A stretch of 64,000 bases of DNA from Trematomus loennbergii (Eukaryota; Chordata; Actinopteri; Perciformes; Nototheniidae). The stretch covers positions 13,424,434-13,488,433 of the forward strand of contig JAAOOA010000033.1 in NCBI GenBank assembly GCA_012861695.1, in the 5' to 3' direction. The notes under the pieces are model-generated. The model saw nothing but the letters and a program-made list of their open reading frames with translations. It ran no database searches and had not been told where the DNA came from. A program made the translations under genes and the position numbers. Below are positions 9,842 to 21,714 of the stretch, in pieces; position 1 is the first letter of the stretch; each line of letters starts with the position of its first letter.

Positions 9842-11183
9842 ATGGCAAAAAAAAAGCACACCATGGTCGGTCGAGGAAGTCACGACGTTCCTCCATTACA
9901 TTTCTGATGAAAAGATCCAGCGGGAGCTCGACGGGATGACTCGAAATATTAAAGTGTTTCAGGAGGTCTCTACACTAATGGCCACAAGCGGTTACTCCAG
10001 GACTGTCGTGCAGTGTAGGGAAAAACTTAAAAAGCTTAAGGGTGAATATCGCTTGGTGAAGGACAACAACAACACCAGTGGGGCCGGTAGGAAAAACTGG
10101 AAGTGGTTCGACCTCATGAACAGCATTTACGGCCATAGACCGGCTAGCGTTGGGAGGGAGGGAGGCCTGGACTCAGCAACTGCGTTACTGGAGTCTATGA
10201 ATGGTAAGTTTTTGCTAACGCTCTGTTATTTTCTTGGAACCTTTGTGTCCCTATCTGTTCTAAAGCTCACTTCTAACAAATAAGTCTATTTTATCCTTAC
10301 ATTTATGTTCGACAACCCATGCTTTTATGTAGCCCCGAAGGCTAGCTAGCTAGCTAAGGCAGATAGCATTAGCTAGAGCTAGTGTTTGCTAACACCACAT
10401 GTGCCATTGTTTACGTTCAGTTTGTCTTTTCTATAGTTGTTGTTGCTATTTATAGTATTGTGCTGCAGTAGTTTGTGGAATTAACAAGTCATGTTTCTGT
10501 TCTAGATGATTACGTTTTGAATAACGAGGATGAACCAACACCGTCCGGTTCATCAATATCTACAGCACAAACTCCAGCTCGAGCACAGACACCAACGCCG
10601 AGTGCCAGCTCGACACCGCGTGTGGTTCTAGGTAAGAAATAAGGCTGGAACTGTGACTTTAAAAAAAATGTAGACCATCCATCGTCAGTAGTAAAATAAG
10701 CTGTACCACTGTGCGAATGCTCTGTTACAAGTAAAGTAACTAGCTAGTAAGCAGCTAGTATATAGGGCCAGAACTTTCTTTAATTCATCCTTACTGTTCG
10801 TTTATACATTTTATTCTTATATCCTTGTGTTACCTGTGTTTTTTCATTGTTATTGCTAATTATTTATATTATTATCTTGTCACCCAGGCAAGAGGAGACG
10901 AGGAGGAGAGGAACTGGCCCTGCTGGAACTGCAACTGGCCCAGCAGAAGGAACACCAGGAGCAGAACCTGGCCCAGCAGGAGAAGATCCATGCCGAGCAG
11001 AGGGAAGACCGGGCCCTGCAGGCTCAGTACATGAACCAGACCATGGTGGAGGCGAGGGTGTTGGAAGCCACCATGAGAAGGGACTATTTGCCAGATGCTA
11101 GTGGGAACGGGCAGCCAACGTGCCCCGTCTCCTCCGCCTCTGTGAACTCTGGCTGTACTTTGTTGTATATTTTTTATCTGTAA
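9842..11183 (+). CDS. Harbinger Myb/SANT-like DNA-binding protein gene (three exons, one slip)
   Basis: Three exons are readable: 9842-10203 (donor GTAAGT), 10506-10631 (acceptor TTCTAG, donor GTAAGA) and 10888-11183 (acceptor CACCCAG, stop TAA). Codon phase is kept across both introns. Exon 1 encodes a Myb/SANT-like trihelix: W-SVEEV, FLHYISDEKIQREL, CREKLKKLKGEYR, then NWKWFDLMN. Exon 2 is Ser/Thr/Pro-rich. Exon 3 is a Gln/Glu coiled coil (LELQLAQQKEHQEQ). In Harbinger elements this protein assists the transposase with nuclear import and binding of transposon ends. The A-run at 9847-9855 has nine A; eight would join the ATG at 9842 to the Trp frame, so the start is frameshifted. The next in-frame Met (9936) would lose the first helix. 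An AATAAA follows at 11259-11264. Confidence 0.8.
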
Positions 11184-11258
11184 TACAATAAGTTTTTTTT
11201 TTTGTATATTATAATGCCATGCCTTTTTTATGCTGCTGCAAGAAAACACTTTGTGTTC

Positions 11259-11264
11259 AATAAA
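11259..11264 (+). terminator. Polyadenylation signal AATAAA of the Myb-like gene
   Basis: A canonical AATAAA lies 76 bp after the stop codon of the three-exon Myb-like gene, followed by a T-rich stretch. Confidence 0.5.
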
Positions 11265-11953
11265 GTACTTCTTTGACTTATCTTATTGCTTGTTGATAAA
11301 TAATTGCACCCAACAGCGATCACACAGAAAGATGGCATCATCTAGGCGTCCCTCTTCAGTCAGAAATATCATAAACCCCATCATCGCCCACAAAGCACTG
11401 CACAGTGAAACCTTTATCATCTGTTGCAATTAAAGCAAATAAGAGAATAAATACTTGGTTAAATAAAACATTTTAAGTCTTTAGCAGGACAACTCTGCAT
11501 ACTGTTTGAAATTGAGTTTGCTCGCTTGAGGTCCTCTAAAACATAACATTACATATTTTGTAATGGTATTAAGAATACATGATTAATACATGTAGTAAAA
11601 ATTACTCAATTGTAATACCCTCGTTGTGCTCAAACACATTGCTTATATATTTAAAAGAGAAGAGACCAAAATAAACTATAACTACACTGTAGCTATGTTC
11701 GTATGACAAAATACAAAACCTTGAAGCTGAATATAGTTCTGCTGTGTTTTACACTGTTGTATTTATGTTTATAGTTTGCTTTGATATTTGCTTAGATTAT
11801 TATTTTTATGGGGCAGTAAATACTGGTGCTTGAAATTCAAATATTTACTAAATAGTCAATTCTGATAACATTTCTTGGGTTTAAATAATTTGACAAACAC
11901 ATGTATGTGAAACATTCTTTTTTTATTTATGTTCAATACCATACAATGACTAT
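11265..11953. other. AT-rich spacer between the two convergent Harbinger genes
   Basis: No coding signal. It separates the 3' ends of the Myb-like and transposase genes. Two TTTATT stretches at 11820-11925 could serve as poly(A) signals for the minus-strand gene. Confidence 0.45.
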
Positions 11954-12862
11954 TTAGGGGTTCAGGTAGCGCATCAGACCCTCTCGTATGTCCCTGCCCT
12001 CCTCCTCTGCACCTTGTGCCACTGCTACCCCTGGCTCTGCTGCTGCTGGTGCATCCCACCCATCATCATAGGTCTCTCCATGACTCTCGCAGAGGTTATG
12101 CAGAGCACAGCATGTCAGCACCATTGATTTAACAAGTTTCACATCACAGTCATTTCTTTTCATGAGGCAACGCCACCTTCCCTTCAGTCTACCAAAAGCG
12201 TTTTCAACCACTACCCGTACTCTGCAAATCTTCTTGTTGTATGTCACATGTTCTTCTGTTAGCCGTCCAGTGTCAGCGAAGGGTTTTATGAGCCAGTTCT
12301 GCAAGGGATAGGCATTGTCTCCCAGGATGTAATAGCCAGCATTCACCCCACCAATGTTCCTGGTGCAAGCTGGAAAGTAGTTGCCACGACTGGCCAACTC
12401 CCACAATGTGGACAGTCTCAAAACCCGAGCGTCATGCAAGCTCCCAGGCATTCCTGCAAACACATTCCAGAAATGTCCCTTACCATCAACAACTCCTTGA
12501 AGGATGATGGAGTGCCAGCCTTTACGGTTGAAATAGTCACAGTGGTATTCCTGTGGTGCCAAGATGGGTATGTGTGACCCATCAATAGCACCTACACACT
12601 GAGGGAGCCCCCACCTCTGCTCAGTGTAGGCAGCCATTTCTGCAAATTTCTCCCGGTCTGGTGAACGAATTAGTTCCGGTACTAACAACGTCTCTGCAGC
12701 AGCACAGAAGTCTTGCACACACCGGCACACAGTTGTCTTGCTCACTCCGAAAAGATGTCCTATGCTTCTGTACTCACAGCCGGTAGCAAGCTTCCACAGT
12801 GCGATGGCCACTCTCTTCTTAAAAGGTATACACACGCGGAATGGTGTGTCCTGTTTCTCCAT
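11954..12862 (-). CDS. PIF/Harbinger DDE transposase (HARBI1-like), main exon
   Basis: A 302-aa intact frame. Residues 13-52 are a helix-turn-helix-like region (VAIALWKLATGCEYRSIGHL, then GVSKTTVCRCV). The DDE_4 nuclease core follows, with Asp94 in GAIDGSHIPI, Asp182 in LGDNAYPLQNW and Glu220 in VVVENAFGRLKGRWRCL. The conserved C-terminal CCALHNLCE is present. All three catalytic acids are in place and there is no internal stop. Harbinger transposases of this type are usually somewhat longer at the N terminus; the missing part probably lies in the upstream minus-strand frame at 12909-13127. The product would cut and insert the element at TWA sites together with the Myb-like partner. The vertebrate gene HARBI1 is a domesticated relative; this copy sits in a transposon, so I give no symbol. 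Confidence 0.93.
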   Translation of the reverse strand: MEKQDTPFRVCIPFKKRVAIALWKLATGCEYRSIGHLFGVSKTTVCRCVQDFCAAAETLLVPELIRSPDREKFAEMAAYTEQRWGLPQCVGAIDGSHIPILAPQEYHCDYFNRKGWHSIILQGVVDGKGHFWNVFAGMPGSLHDARVLRLSTLWELASRGNYFPACTRNIGGVNAGYYILGDNAYPLQNWLIKPFADTGRLTEEHVTYNKKICRVRVVVENAFGRLKGRWRCLMKRNDCDVKLVKSMVLTCCALHNLCESHGETYDDGWDAPAAAEPGVAVAQGAEEEGRDIREGLMRYLNP

Positions 12863-12908
12863 CGCTGGCCGCAGTTTGTTTGCAGTTTGCAGTTTGTCTG
12901 GCCGAACG

Positions 12909-13127
12909 TTAGCTTACCAAGTAGCATTGTAGTCTCGACGAAGTATTAGTAGCAGTAGTAGTTAGAGTCCTCCAGTAGTCTCTGCGGGCTGCCAGAACTC
13001 TCGCGTCAGCTGCCTCTATCCCTCGTCTTGCTACAAGTCGCCTCTTTCGAATCCTCTCTTGCCTATTTCTTGTGATACTGAACCACACAGCAAGCAACAA
13101 GCAAACGATCTTCTCAACATCCTCCAT
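12909..13127 (-). pseudogene. Probable N-terminal segment of the Harbinger transposase gene
   Basis: A 72-codon frame starting MEDVEKIVCLLLAVWF, with an Arg-rich stretch (RNRQERIRKRRLVARR), lies directly upstream of the transposase on the same strand. Arg-rich N termini are common in fish Harbinger transposases. It ends at a TAA 47 bp before the transposase ATG and is offset by one base. A GTAAGC at 12912-12917 could be a donor, but I see no acceptor at a workable distance. Either the gene has a frameshift here or the transposase starts at 12862. Confidence 0.4.
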
Positions 13128-13250
13128 TGTGTGTGTGTTGAAGATGACGTCACGGCAGTTTTAAGCAGCGTCGCTCCGCCTACTACCGTTACTATAGATA
13201 CCGCGGACCGCAGCTCTCTCTCTCTGTTCCGGATCATCTGATCGCTGCAC

Positions 13251-14845
13251 GTTGCAGTTCAGCGTCTCTCTCTCTCTGTCCCTCTCTCTTTCTACACACA
13301 GCGGACCCGCTGCCCGTTAACAGCCTAATCTTTGTCAAACTTTCTTATGTTCTTTCTCTAACACGTAATGAAGGTTATTAAGCGTTTTAGCTCCTATGTT
13401 GTTAATATTGACGCCATTTCCTTTATGAAGTAAAGCAGCCTCCCTGTCTGCGTCCTCGCACTGTCCTCACATCCGCCGACCCCCAGACTCGGAGGAGCAC
13501 AGGGATGTCAGTATTGTTTATGAAGCAGGGTATAGAAAATACATTATTGAAATTAAAATAGTATTTATTTACTTTTACAAACAGTGAGCAGCTGCAGCAT
13601 GTGTATTGCAGGACATGTGTAAGCATGCAAGCGTCTTTGAGTTGTAGAAAAGCGCTAGGCCTATAGGCTATAAATATAATGTATTATTATTATTATTATT
13701 AGGCCTATGTGTTGGACATGTGTGGTTGGACTCTGTCTCACAGGCAGGTTGCAGTGTAACATCAGAGGAGACTGGGCCAATTGTACATTCTCAAACTGCA
13801 CCACATAGAACTAACTAAACAATGCAGAGATTATTTTTATATAATTTTATTCAATAACCGTAAGAAATTAAACAGTATGAAGTGATTTCTAAATAGGAAT
13901 ACAGATTTGACTTAATGTTTTCATAAATATGTTTTCTCCCAGTTTGTCATGGGACTTATTTTTACCCTCTCAAAGAACCGGAATCGAGAACCGAAAATAA
14001 CCGGAATCGAAAAGCAGAACCGGAATCGTTAAAATCCAAACTATACCTATGTGTGATGCAGTAAAATCTTACCGCTCACTTACGTTAGCGGTGTCGTAAA
14101 AAACGTGGGAAAATGTAAAATACGTTGGCGAAGAAGAAGATTCCAGTGGCCCCAATTTTTCCATTCTGGACAAGTGAAAAATGTATTCGGACAAGTAAAT
14201 TGCCAAACTCACTTGTCCATGGACAAGTACTCTCTAAAAACTTTTTCTCACACTGACTCAAATATACATGTTAAAAATTATTACTGATACTCTTGACATT
14301 AGATTCAAAAGGGATCTTATCGCGTCCATTTTTGCCATTTTGGAAATCCACAGAGAACTGATTTACTCTCCACCTCTTGGTCTCAAGGTTATTGTGGCGT
14401 TAGGCCCGTTGTTAGATAAATCAAGGGATAATGTGATTGGCTGAGATCGAGCCAGGGAAGCAATTAATTCTTCCCACTCCTCCAGCAGCACTTAAGGTGG
14501 CATTACTAACACTCCAAATGTATTATTTCAATCAGAGGACTCTTTCACTGGATGAAATAATGGCAGGATGCGACAGAGAGCTACTTGTGTCTTCCTCCTT
14601 CTCATCCCCTTCTTCTTTCCTCTTCGTTATTTCTTTTCTGGTTTCTTCTGGATCGCTGGTGAATGTCTTTTTTTCCTTGTGTTTTCTCTTTTTCTGTTTT
14701 CTTTCTGTTTCATCTACTTTTCTCTAATGTACTTTCTAGGCCAAGATCTACAGTGAATAGCTTACTTTTTAATACCTGATCATACACTATGGCATATACA
14801 CATATTTATACTATACTAGTGGCAGTTTCAGTGTTGCTTGGAAAG
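13251..14845. other. Mixed decayed repeat sequence, no intact gene
   Basis: Contains CT-rich tracts (13260-13300), a (TTA)n tract near 13684-13700, and a block of GAACCGGAATCG repeats at 13975-14040 of the kind seen near ends of fish hAT elements. A cluster of GGACAAGT motifs follows (14165-14230), including the 18-bp palindrome ACTTGTCCATGGACAAGT at about 14211-14228. The 96-codon frame at 14437-14727 is T-rich, low complexity and has no domain. Confidence 0.4.
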
Positions 14846-14848
14846 TAA

Positions 14849-15918
14849 AGGCCCTGACACACCAGGCCGTATTCGGCCGTCTTCGGTTGTCTGGCGACAA
14901 TGCGTTCCTTGTCGCCCAAAGTCAATTTGGTGTGTCCCGAACCCTCGGCCGTGACACGCCTTATTTGGCCTTTCACGGTCGACACATGGCTGATTCAACA
15001 TGTTGAATCGGCCAAAATACGGACACAAGCTATCGGGCCAAGAAACCACTCTGATCAGCTGTTCAGCTAGCAAATGAGAAGCGAAACGGAAGTGAGGGAC
15101 GTAAACAAACGATTTAAAAAGGCACAGGACAGCAGCTAAACCCCAGCAGGTGATACTTAAAAGACATCAAACATAGCCCTTAAATGTCCTCTCTTACCTC
15201 CCACACATAGCAGGGACATCTCTGATATTGGCGGGAGCGTCCCCGGCTGTCCTCTGCTGAGAGCTCCGTGATTTGTTTGGTCAAGTCCGGTTTTTCATCT
15301 CATCGGTTTATTTGTCAGTATAAAGTTGCAGGATTAGTCTCAAGTACCTCAACATTGTCCTTAAGTACAGTGTCTAAGTAAATGAGATACTGTCTACTTC
15401 TGTTCATTTACCTATTGTGAGTCGCGTCGGATAAAAGCATCACATGGAAATGTAAATTTAGCAAGAAGTGGCCATTATTACATTACTACATTGCTGACTC
15501 AATAAACTACACACCCGCCAGAACACTGCGATCATCAGATGCAGGTCTATTAATTGTGATTTTATAGTATGTCTGCACTTTATGTGCTCATTTCATCATT
15601 CATGTATTTTTATATTCTAAAACATGTTTTCGATGGACGAGAGTAAAAATGGAACGCACACGCTATTTGTTTGTTTATATCAGTCTGTTCTTCTTCTCTG
15701 TCTTCCGGTTGTTGCCTATTTTGAATGACGAATACACACTACCGCCGCCTGCTGGTAAGGAGAGTTATTGCCACTCACGCATGCGCAGTTCGTACGTGCT
15801 CGGCTGAAGTCTTTGCGGTGTGTTCCAGTGAGACACATGGCCAAGACGCAGGAGAACTCGTCGATGGAACTGTCGGTGTCGGCGAGTTCTCTGGTGACTG
15901 CCTGGTGTGTCAGGGCCT
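14849..15918. mobile_element. Non-autonomous DNA transposon, TAA duplication (PIF/Harbinger-like)
   Basis: Terminal inverted repeats AGGCCCTGACACACCAGGC (left) and GCCTGGTGTGTCAGGGCCT (right) are perfect over 19 bp. They are flanked by TAA on both sides (14846-14848, 15919-15921). Subterminal regions are rich in CGGCCGT/CGGCCGA words. There is no transposase frame in 1070 bp. The 3-bp TWA duplication suggests PIF/Harbinger, but the superfamily is inferred only from that. Confidence 0.82.
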
Positions 15919-15921
15919 TAA

Positions 15922-18900
15922 GTCTATGCAGCAAGGAGTTTTTTGCACACATATTTGATACGTTTTGTAATAATATATGTAATCCAGGATAGACTCTATG
16001 GTAATTTGAATTTTTTTCTACTGTTGATTAAAGGTGTTATTGAACATTTGCTCGTTGTCTGTGAGCCAAGAGTATAACAAGGTTGGTATCAGGTGGAATC
16101 TCTCTGACGTCAGCAATCAAGAGTCTCAGTAGTTGCCAGGTATTGTAGAAAAAGTCGAAGAATGTTTGTTTGACAGTATGCATCGTATGCATGTAAATCA
16201 TCAAACACCACCGAACAAAGTAACTTTAAATTCATATTTTATGGATCGTTAAATATCGCAAAAATGATTTAGTCAATCTACAAAGAAAAATTCCTCCCTT
16301 GAAATGACCTTCTGTTTGAGTCTCACTCCACTCGACCATGAAATATGCAGATGTGCAATGAGCTGGTAACCATAGTGTTCTGACGTATATGTAACATACA
16401 TGTATAGGGAAGGAGCGGGACAGGGTCATCGTGTGGATGAATGTTATACATATTAAACACAAAAAATAAGCAAATGAGAAGAACCAGATCATGTCCAAAC
16501 ATATTAAAATACAGGACAGCTGATCATAGTGAGCAACAGGGGACGAAACAAATGTTTAATGGACTGAGGCTCAGCAGAGTAACTGGTCTGGGTCTTTGCC
16601 ACTCCTTCCCAGATGTTGAAGCACATTTTTGTTGTTTGAACATCATTTGTTTTTTTCTATTGTGAAGGTGTTTCACTTGCACAGAAATCTTTCCAAAAAC
16701 ATAAAAATGCTAGAGGACCTGTATAATGTTCACCAAAATTGCACAAAAATAAAAATAGATGTCTTTGCGTAGAGAGAAAGTCTCACACAGAAACAGCACA
16801 GGCAAACTCCACCTACGAGGATGTGTTGCTTAAAATAACAGCTGTGCATAAATAAATACTTCCAAACTATCCAGTGAATCTATAATTGATAATTCTTTAT
16901 TTGTTTTTTTTTTTTGTGGCACTTTCAGGACTCCCTTTGATTCAGGATGTATAGTCAGTTGACTTAATTCATCATCAAATCAACATAATATCCAGTTGTA
17001 ATGAATTGCACCTCCTGATGTAAACATAGTTAGAGGTGGTTAGGATTTAATAAATAAAATCCTCACAATCTCGCTGTACTCCCTCTCTCTTTACTTCTCT
17101 CTCTTATTTGTTCTCTCTCTCTCTCTTTCTCTCTGCAAATTGTGGTTTCCCATGGCTCTCTGTTTGAATTAAGCAATTCAACTGATTGCAATTACACACT
17201 GTCAAGGGCTCTTATATCACTTTGATTGAATAACTATTTGAATTCAATACCACCCCTTAACAATCTTCCTTCCATTTGATAAAATATGGCGGGAGTCAGT
17301 TGCAAATGTCCTTTCCTCACTGTCATGTTAGTTATTTTGCCTCCTTTAAACCATGCTGTTTTTTTTATTTCCAATTCCGTTCTGCAGGAAGTGTGCTTCT
17401 TCACAGTTTAGCCATAGCTGATCATAATAAATCTTACCGTGATACATGATGAAATGGCAGTGTTGCCCTGTGGGACACGGTATTATCTGATTGACATTTG
17501 CACCCTCATGCTCCCAGTTTGCTTCTCGTTTCCAGCTCTCACTCACAATTATCTTTCTGGTCACCTATTTCTAAGTCTCCAGGGAGAGGAAATTAAATGT
17601 AGCTCCCCACTGTTTGCTTTCTGCTGCTCACTGTGCAACACATCCTGACAGTCAAAAGCCTTTTCAGACATTCAATTACTTAGAGGGGATGTGTGCCAAT
17701 TTGTCATGTTGATCTCATGTTTGAGTAGGAAACATTTTTCCTTTAAAAGCCACAAAGATTATCTAAAAGTAATGTCTGCTAGAGTGCTTTGGATGTGAAC
17801 TGAGTATAGCTTCTGTTCGCAATAGACAATTGTTTTTAATGAAACAATTTTAAAATGCAGCAATGATTACTTCACAGGGATGTCTATCTATTTATACGAT
17901 CATCATTCTCAGTTGTGCCTTTAAACTCGTGGAGCCTTTACTCAAAATATATTTAGAGTGTCTCAGTAGCCTGAAGCAACACAACCCTTAATGTGCAGGT
18001 TGTGAAAGATCTTAGATGTGGGGGTGTAACTTCTGTACTAGAAGCACATACCTTTGCCTCGTCTGTCACTGACAAAAGGTCTAAGAGTAAAATGTCTCCA
18101 ATCCAGGTTTGATGACACTGACCTTTTCCCTGGCCACCCCTTGATCTGAAACCTTAATTTCAGACTAGCTCATATATATTCAGCTGAGTCTCATCACCCT
18201 CAAGGTGCTCTGGAGGCCAGAACCGCTGCCACCACCATCAGCACCGCACTGACCACTGTGATAACAACACTTTTAATCCCACACGGTACAACAGGGTTGG
18301 ATGGACCCGAAAAATGTATAACTTTGCGGCTCTAATCAATTCCGTTTTATTCTCGGTTATTAACAGGTGTACTCCTTACATCATGAACATGTTAAACCAT
18401 TTTCGTGGGAAAATGCCGTGTAGATGGTGAAAAAGTACATTTGCCTTTTCCGATTTAGATCAATCTAGGCGGGGCAAACATTCTAGAGGTTTATCTGAAG
18501 GGGTAAGCATGCATCAATTATGTTTGTGGTTCAACTGTGCTGTTACATCAGGTGAAGATTATATTCACATGCCCACACATAATTGCTACTGTAGTGTGTC
18601 TCAATGTACCCAGAAAATAAATGCTCTCTCTGTTTTTGTCGCCCGTGTAGAAGGGAGGACTGGGAATCCACAAATGATATCCACAAGGGTATTATCTGAA
18701 AATCAATGACCCATTGCTTTGAAAGGGAGATGAGATGGTATGATCTCAGCCTATGCTGTCAGCAAGAGGCAATGTGACCTCTGGGCCTTTGAGACTCCAC
18801 TCGCTTCATTAAAAGTCAAGTAAATATGTTATTATAGCCCAAGGCAGCTGCTCACTTCCACCTAAGCAAGAAGCCTGGGTTGCCTGGGGCAACAGTGAGC

Positions 18901-19970
18901 GCAGTATGTGAAATGCAGTTCATGAAAATATTGTTTTTGTAGAATGTTGTTATTGTGAGTTTGTAGTCATGATGAATTTGATTGTTTCTCCAATCTAAAG
19001 TTTTGTCCTCTTCTATTTCCAACTATTTCACTCACTTCATGTACAGTATGTTTCCTTCTCTTTCTTCCGCCCTTTGTCTCCTTCTCCATATGTATTTGTT
19101 TTGCTCTTACTGTTCTTCTCTCTTTCAATCTCCTTGATTTGCTTTCCATTTATTGCACTGGTTGGTCCACAGGTATCAGGCTACTGTTATGGAAAACCCT
19201 ATCTGGAATTGGAACACCTGATATGAGTAGTCTTACAGATCTTGAACTGAGTAACTTTTTCTATATGAAACAACATGTTGGTTGCTTTAATTTCACGAGT
19301 AGTTAAACTATACGTGTTCTCGTTTTATAGGTCAGGGTTAGGGTTAGCCAGGAAGCTATTATTATGTTACTGGGTGATGACTCCATAAGTGGCTTCATTT
19401 TAATATATATCCATGTGTCAATAACACATATAAATATGTAAAAAACAGATTTTTTTATGTGCTGTCAAATATAAAAAAAAAAATGGAGGTTGTGGATATG
19501 ATTGGTGGTCTGCTTTGGCAATCTCCAACCTATTAAGGTTAATTCGTACCTACTTAAAAACATGATGTGTTCAACCATTGAACAAATGTAACATTATGTA
19601 AAAACTGGACAGTACAGTCAATGTCAAAGCCACTGTAGATTCTCAGGTTGCCAGTAATACAAATGTATCCTCCAGTGGACAGCCGGGTGAATGTGTCCCT
19701 CAGGTTTCTTCACCATCACATAATTGGCTCGCCCTTCCTGACTGTCACACGACGATCAACGACCTTAATGCTGCTCGATGACACACTAATCCGGATGACA
19801 GCGCTAAGCTACTATATAGGCATCATCTGCTTGCCTTGAAGCCACCGGACATTTTCCAGCAGGAAGGCAAAGTCGTGAATTTGATTCAGTGGCGAGGTTT
19901 GACCTCTGCTCTCCTGCATGTGAGTCACATACACAGGGGCAGAAACTGAGGGAGAGACAAAGAGAGAGTA

Positions 19971-19973
<3 letters not shown>
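15922..19973. other. No gene; scattered simple repeats
   Basis: Mainly AT-rich sequence. Small features are CT-rich tracts at about 17080-17135 and a telomere-like GGGTTAGGGTTAG at 19335-19347. Open frames are short and lack domains. I see no terminal repeats or RNA genes. Confidence 0.5.
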
Positions 19974-20053
<80 letters not shown>

Positions 20054-20073
20054 TGTGGTGTGTGTGTGTGTGT

Positions 20074-20125
<52 letters not shown>
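19974..20125. repeat. (GT)n microsatellite
   Basis: About 150 bp of GT with a few single-base interruptions (GGTG). The Cys/Val and His/Thr frames here are artefacts of the repeat. Confidence 0.97.
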
Positions 20126-20127
<2 letters not shown>

Positions 20128-21712
20128 AATTGCAAACCAAGTATGATCATGGAAGCGTTCAACTTAATACAAAAAAATGTTTTAACTTACATATACAGTT
20201 TGTACAATAAAACGAAAACAGAAGTATTTTATAAAGTCAAAGGTTATATTTCAATGATATGATGAAGGGTTGAACCGAAGGCTGGTGAGGTTCCCACTAG
20301 TTATATTCAAATTGGGTATTTAGCATTAGTTGTATTTTGCGGCTATTATATACCTACACAACTGACTGAACAACACATACAGATGAAGCGTCTTATTTGG
20401 ACAGTTTAAAATGCGAGGGTCGTGATCGGTTCGTGCACGTTCCGTGATGGCCGGCCGGCCCCCAGTCTGACTTGATACCGCCCCCGTGATAAATAAATGT
20501 AATTATTGTGAAGCCAGCTGCAATGGATCATTGATCCACCAGGGGGTGCAGTGGGGTTCCACACTGGAGTCATGTGTGGAGTCTTGTACAGTATGTCTGG
20601 TACTAATGTATAGCGGATCTTTGTTAAGATCCATATGTCACGGATAGGATCATAGTCTGTGCTAAATAAGACATGTAATCATTTACAAAACATCACCATG
20701 TTGTTATTTAACAAAATAATGTTGTTTAGTCGAAAAAAACGAACAGCAGCCGGCTCTCGATTTTTAATCCTAATTTAATCGTTTATGTTCGCCGAATTGA
20801 CATGAAATCACTGACAAATATGAATATACTGTATTCAACTTCATTAAAATGTTATTAACGTGCCTAAACTCAGTAATTCACTAAAAATTACTGATCCCTC
20901 CGCGTCGCGTCGCGGAGGGATCTTGATCCCTGGGTGTTATTTTTCCCCATAATGACCAAGTCGCTGCAAATTATCCCGCTTATTACATGGCCACATTCTC
21001 AACAAAGTAACGACATGACTCCCAATATTAATTAAAATGCTTTTATGGATTTAGAAAATATTTTTATTGATTTAAAAAATAGTTGTATGTATTGATTTAA
21101 ATTTACATGCATCCGCTAAGAAAAATAGTCCGTTGTTACCGTTTTTTAAACAGTCAGAATGAAACGGCAGCTCTCAGCTGTGTGTACACTCCTAATGGCC
21201 CATCACAGCTCTCCCCCCCTGATCTTTCTTTTCCAACAGTTAAGTTAACTGTAGGTTACTCTGAGTGACAAGCTTACAGTTAGTGAAGTAACACTTTTTT
21301 TTTGTGAGTCACGACCTCGCTGTTTCATTCTAACATAACGCTCCAAATATGACTGTTTCCACTCGGACTTCAATACAGCAACACCATTGTTTGGTTTCCA
21401 TGGTAGCGTGTCTCTTTAGTAGCGTGCACTCCTTTCCTGTAAATTACAGGTCCAGCCAGGCAAAACAGTAATATGAAATATGAACGTTAGTTTTTAACTG
21501 AAATGATCAAATAAAGTCAAAATGTCACAGTGTTTACAAACATTGACCATACCGTTCACCAGCCCCCACCCCACTATGTTGAGTATAGCCTACTCTTTGT
21601 TTAAAACGAATTGGCCATCGGAATGTGTGTGTCCCAACCCCCCCCCTGTGATATCTCTTCTCCAGCAGTCTGTAGTTTGTGTTCGCAGATCATCACCCTT
21701 AGCTATTTCAAT
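20126..21712. other. No gene; one GC-rich hairpin
   Basis: Holds a perfect hairpin at 20893-20922, with arms GATCCCTCCGCG and CGCGGAGGGATC and a 6-nt loop. The rest shows no coding or RNA signal that I can support. Confidence 0.45.
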
Positions 21713-21714
21713 TA

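Larger units (their letters stand above)
9547..13250. mobile_element. PIF/Harbinger DNA transposon with Myb-like and transposase genes
   Basis: The left end is probably TGGCGCGTTTCCACTAC at 9547, preceded by TTA, a TWA-type 3-bp target site as PIF/Harbinger uses. Inside are the two genes typical of the superfamily: a Myb/SANT-like DNA-binding gene on + (9842-11183) and a DDE transposase on - (12862-11954). The genes converge and their 3' ends are about 0.8 kb apart. I could not find the matching right terminal repeat (expected GTAGTGGAAACGCGCCA), so the right boundary is approximate and the right end may be deleted or replaced by the CT-rich sequence at 13210-13300. Confidence 0.83.

Noticed and set aside
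10872..11249. 125-codon minus-strand frame
   Set aside because: Antisense of exon 3 of the Harbinger Myb-like gene, which has consistent splice phase on the plus strand.
12713..12949. Plus-strand frames over the Harbinger transposase
   Set aside because: Shadows of the intact DDE transposase frame on the minus strand.
19335..19347. Interstitial telomere repeat (also near 31722)
   Set aside because: Only two GGGTTA units each; too short to call a telomeric relic.
19889..20262. Long Cys/Val and His/Thr open frames over the GT arrays (also 23577-24153)
   Set aside because: They are translations of (GT)n dinucleotide repeats, with no sequence outside the repeat that resembles a protein.
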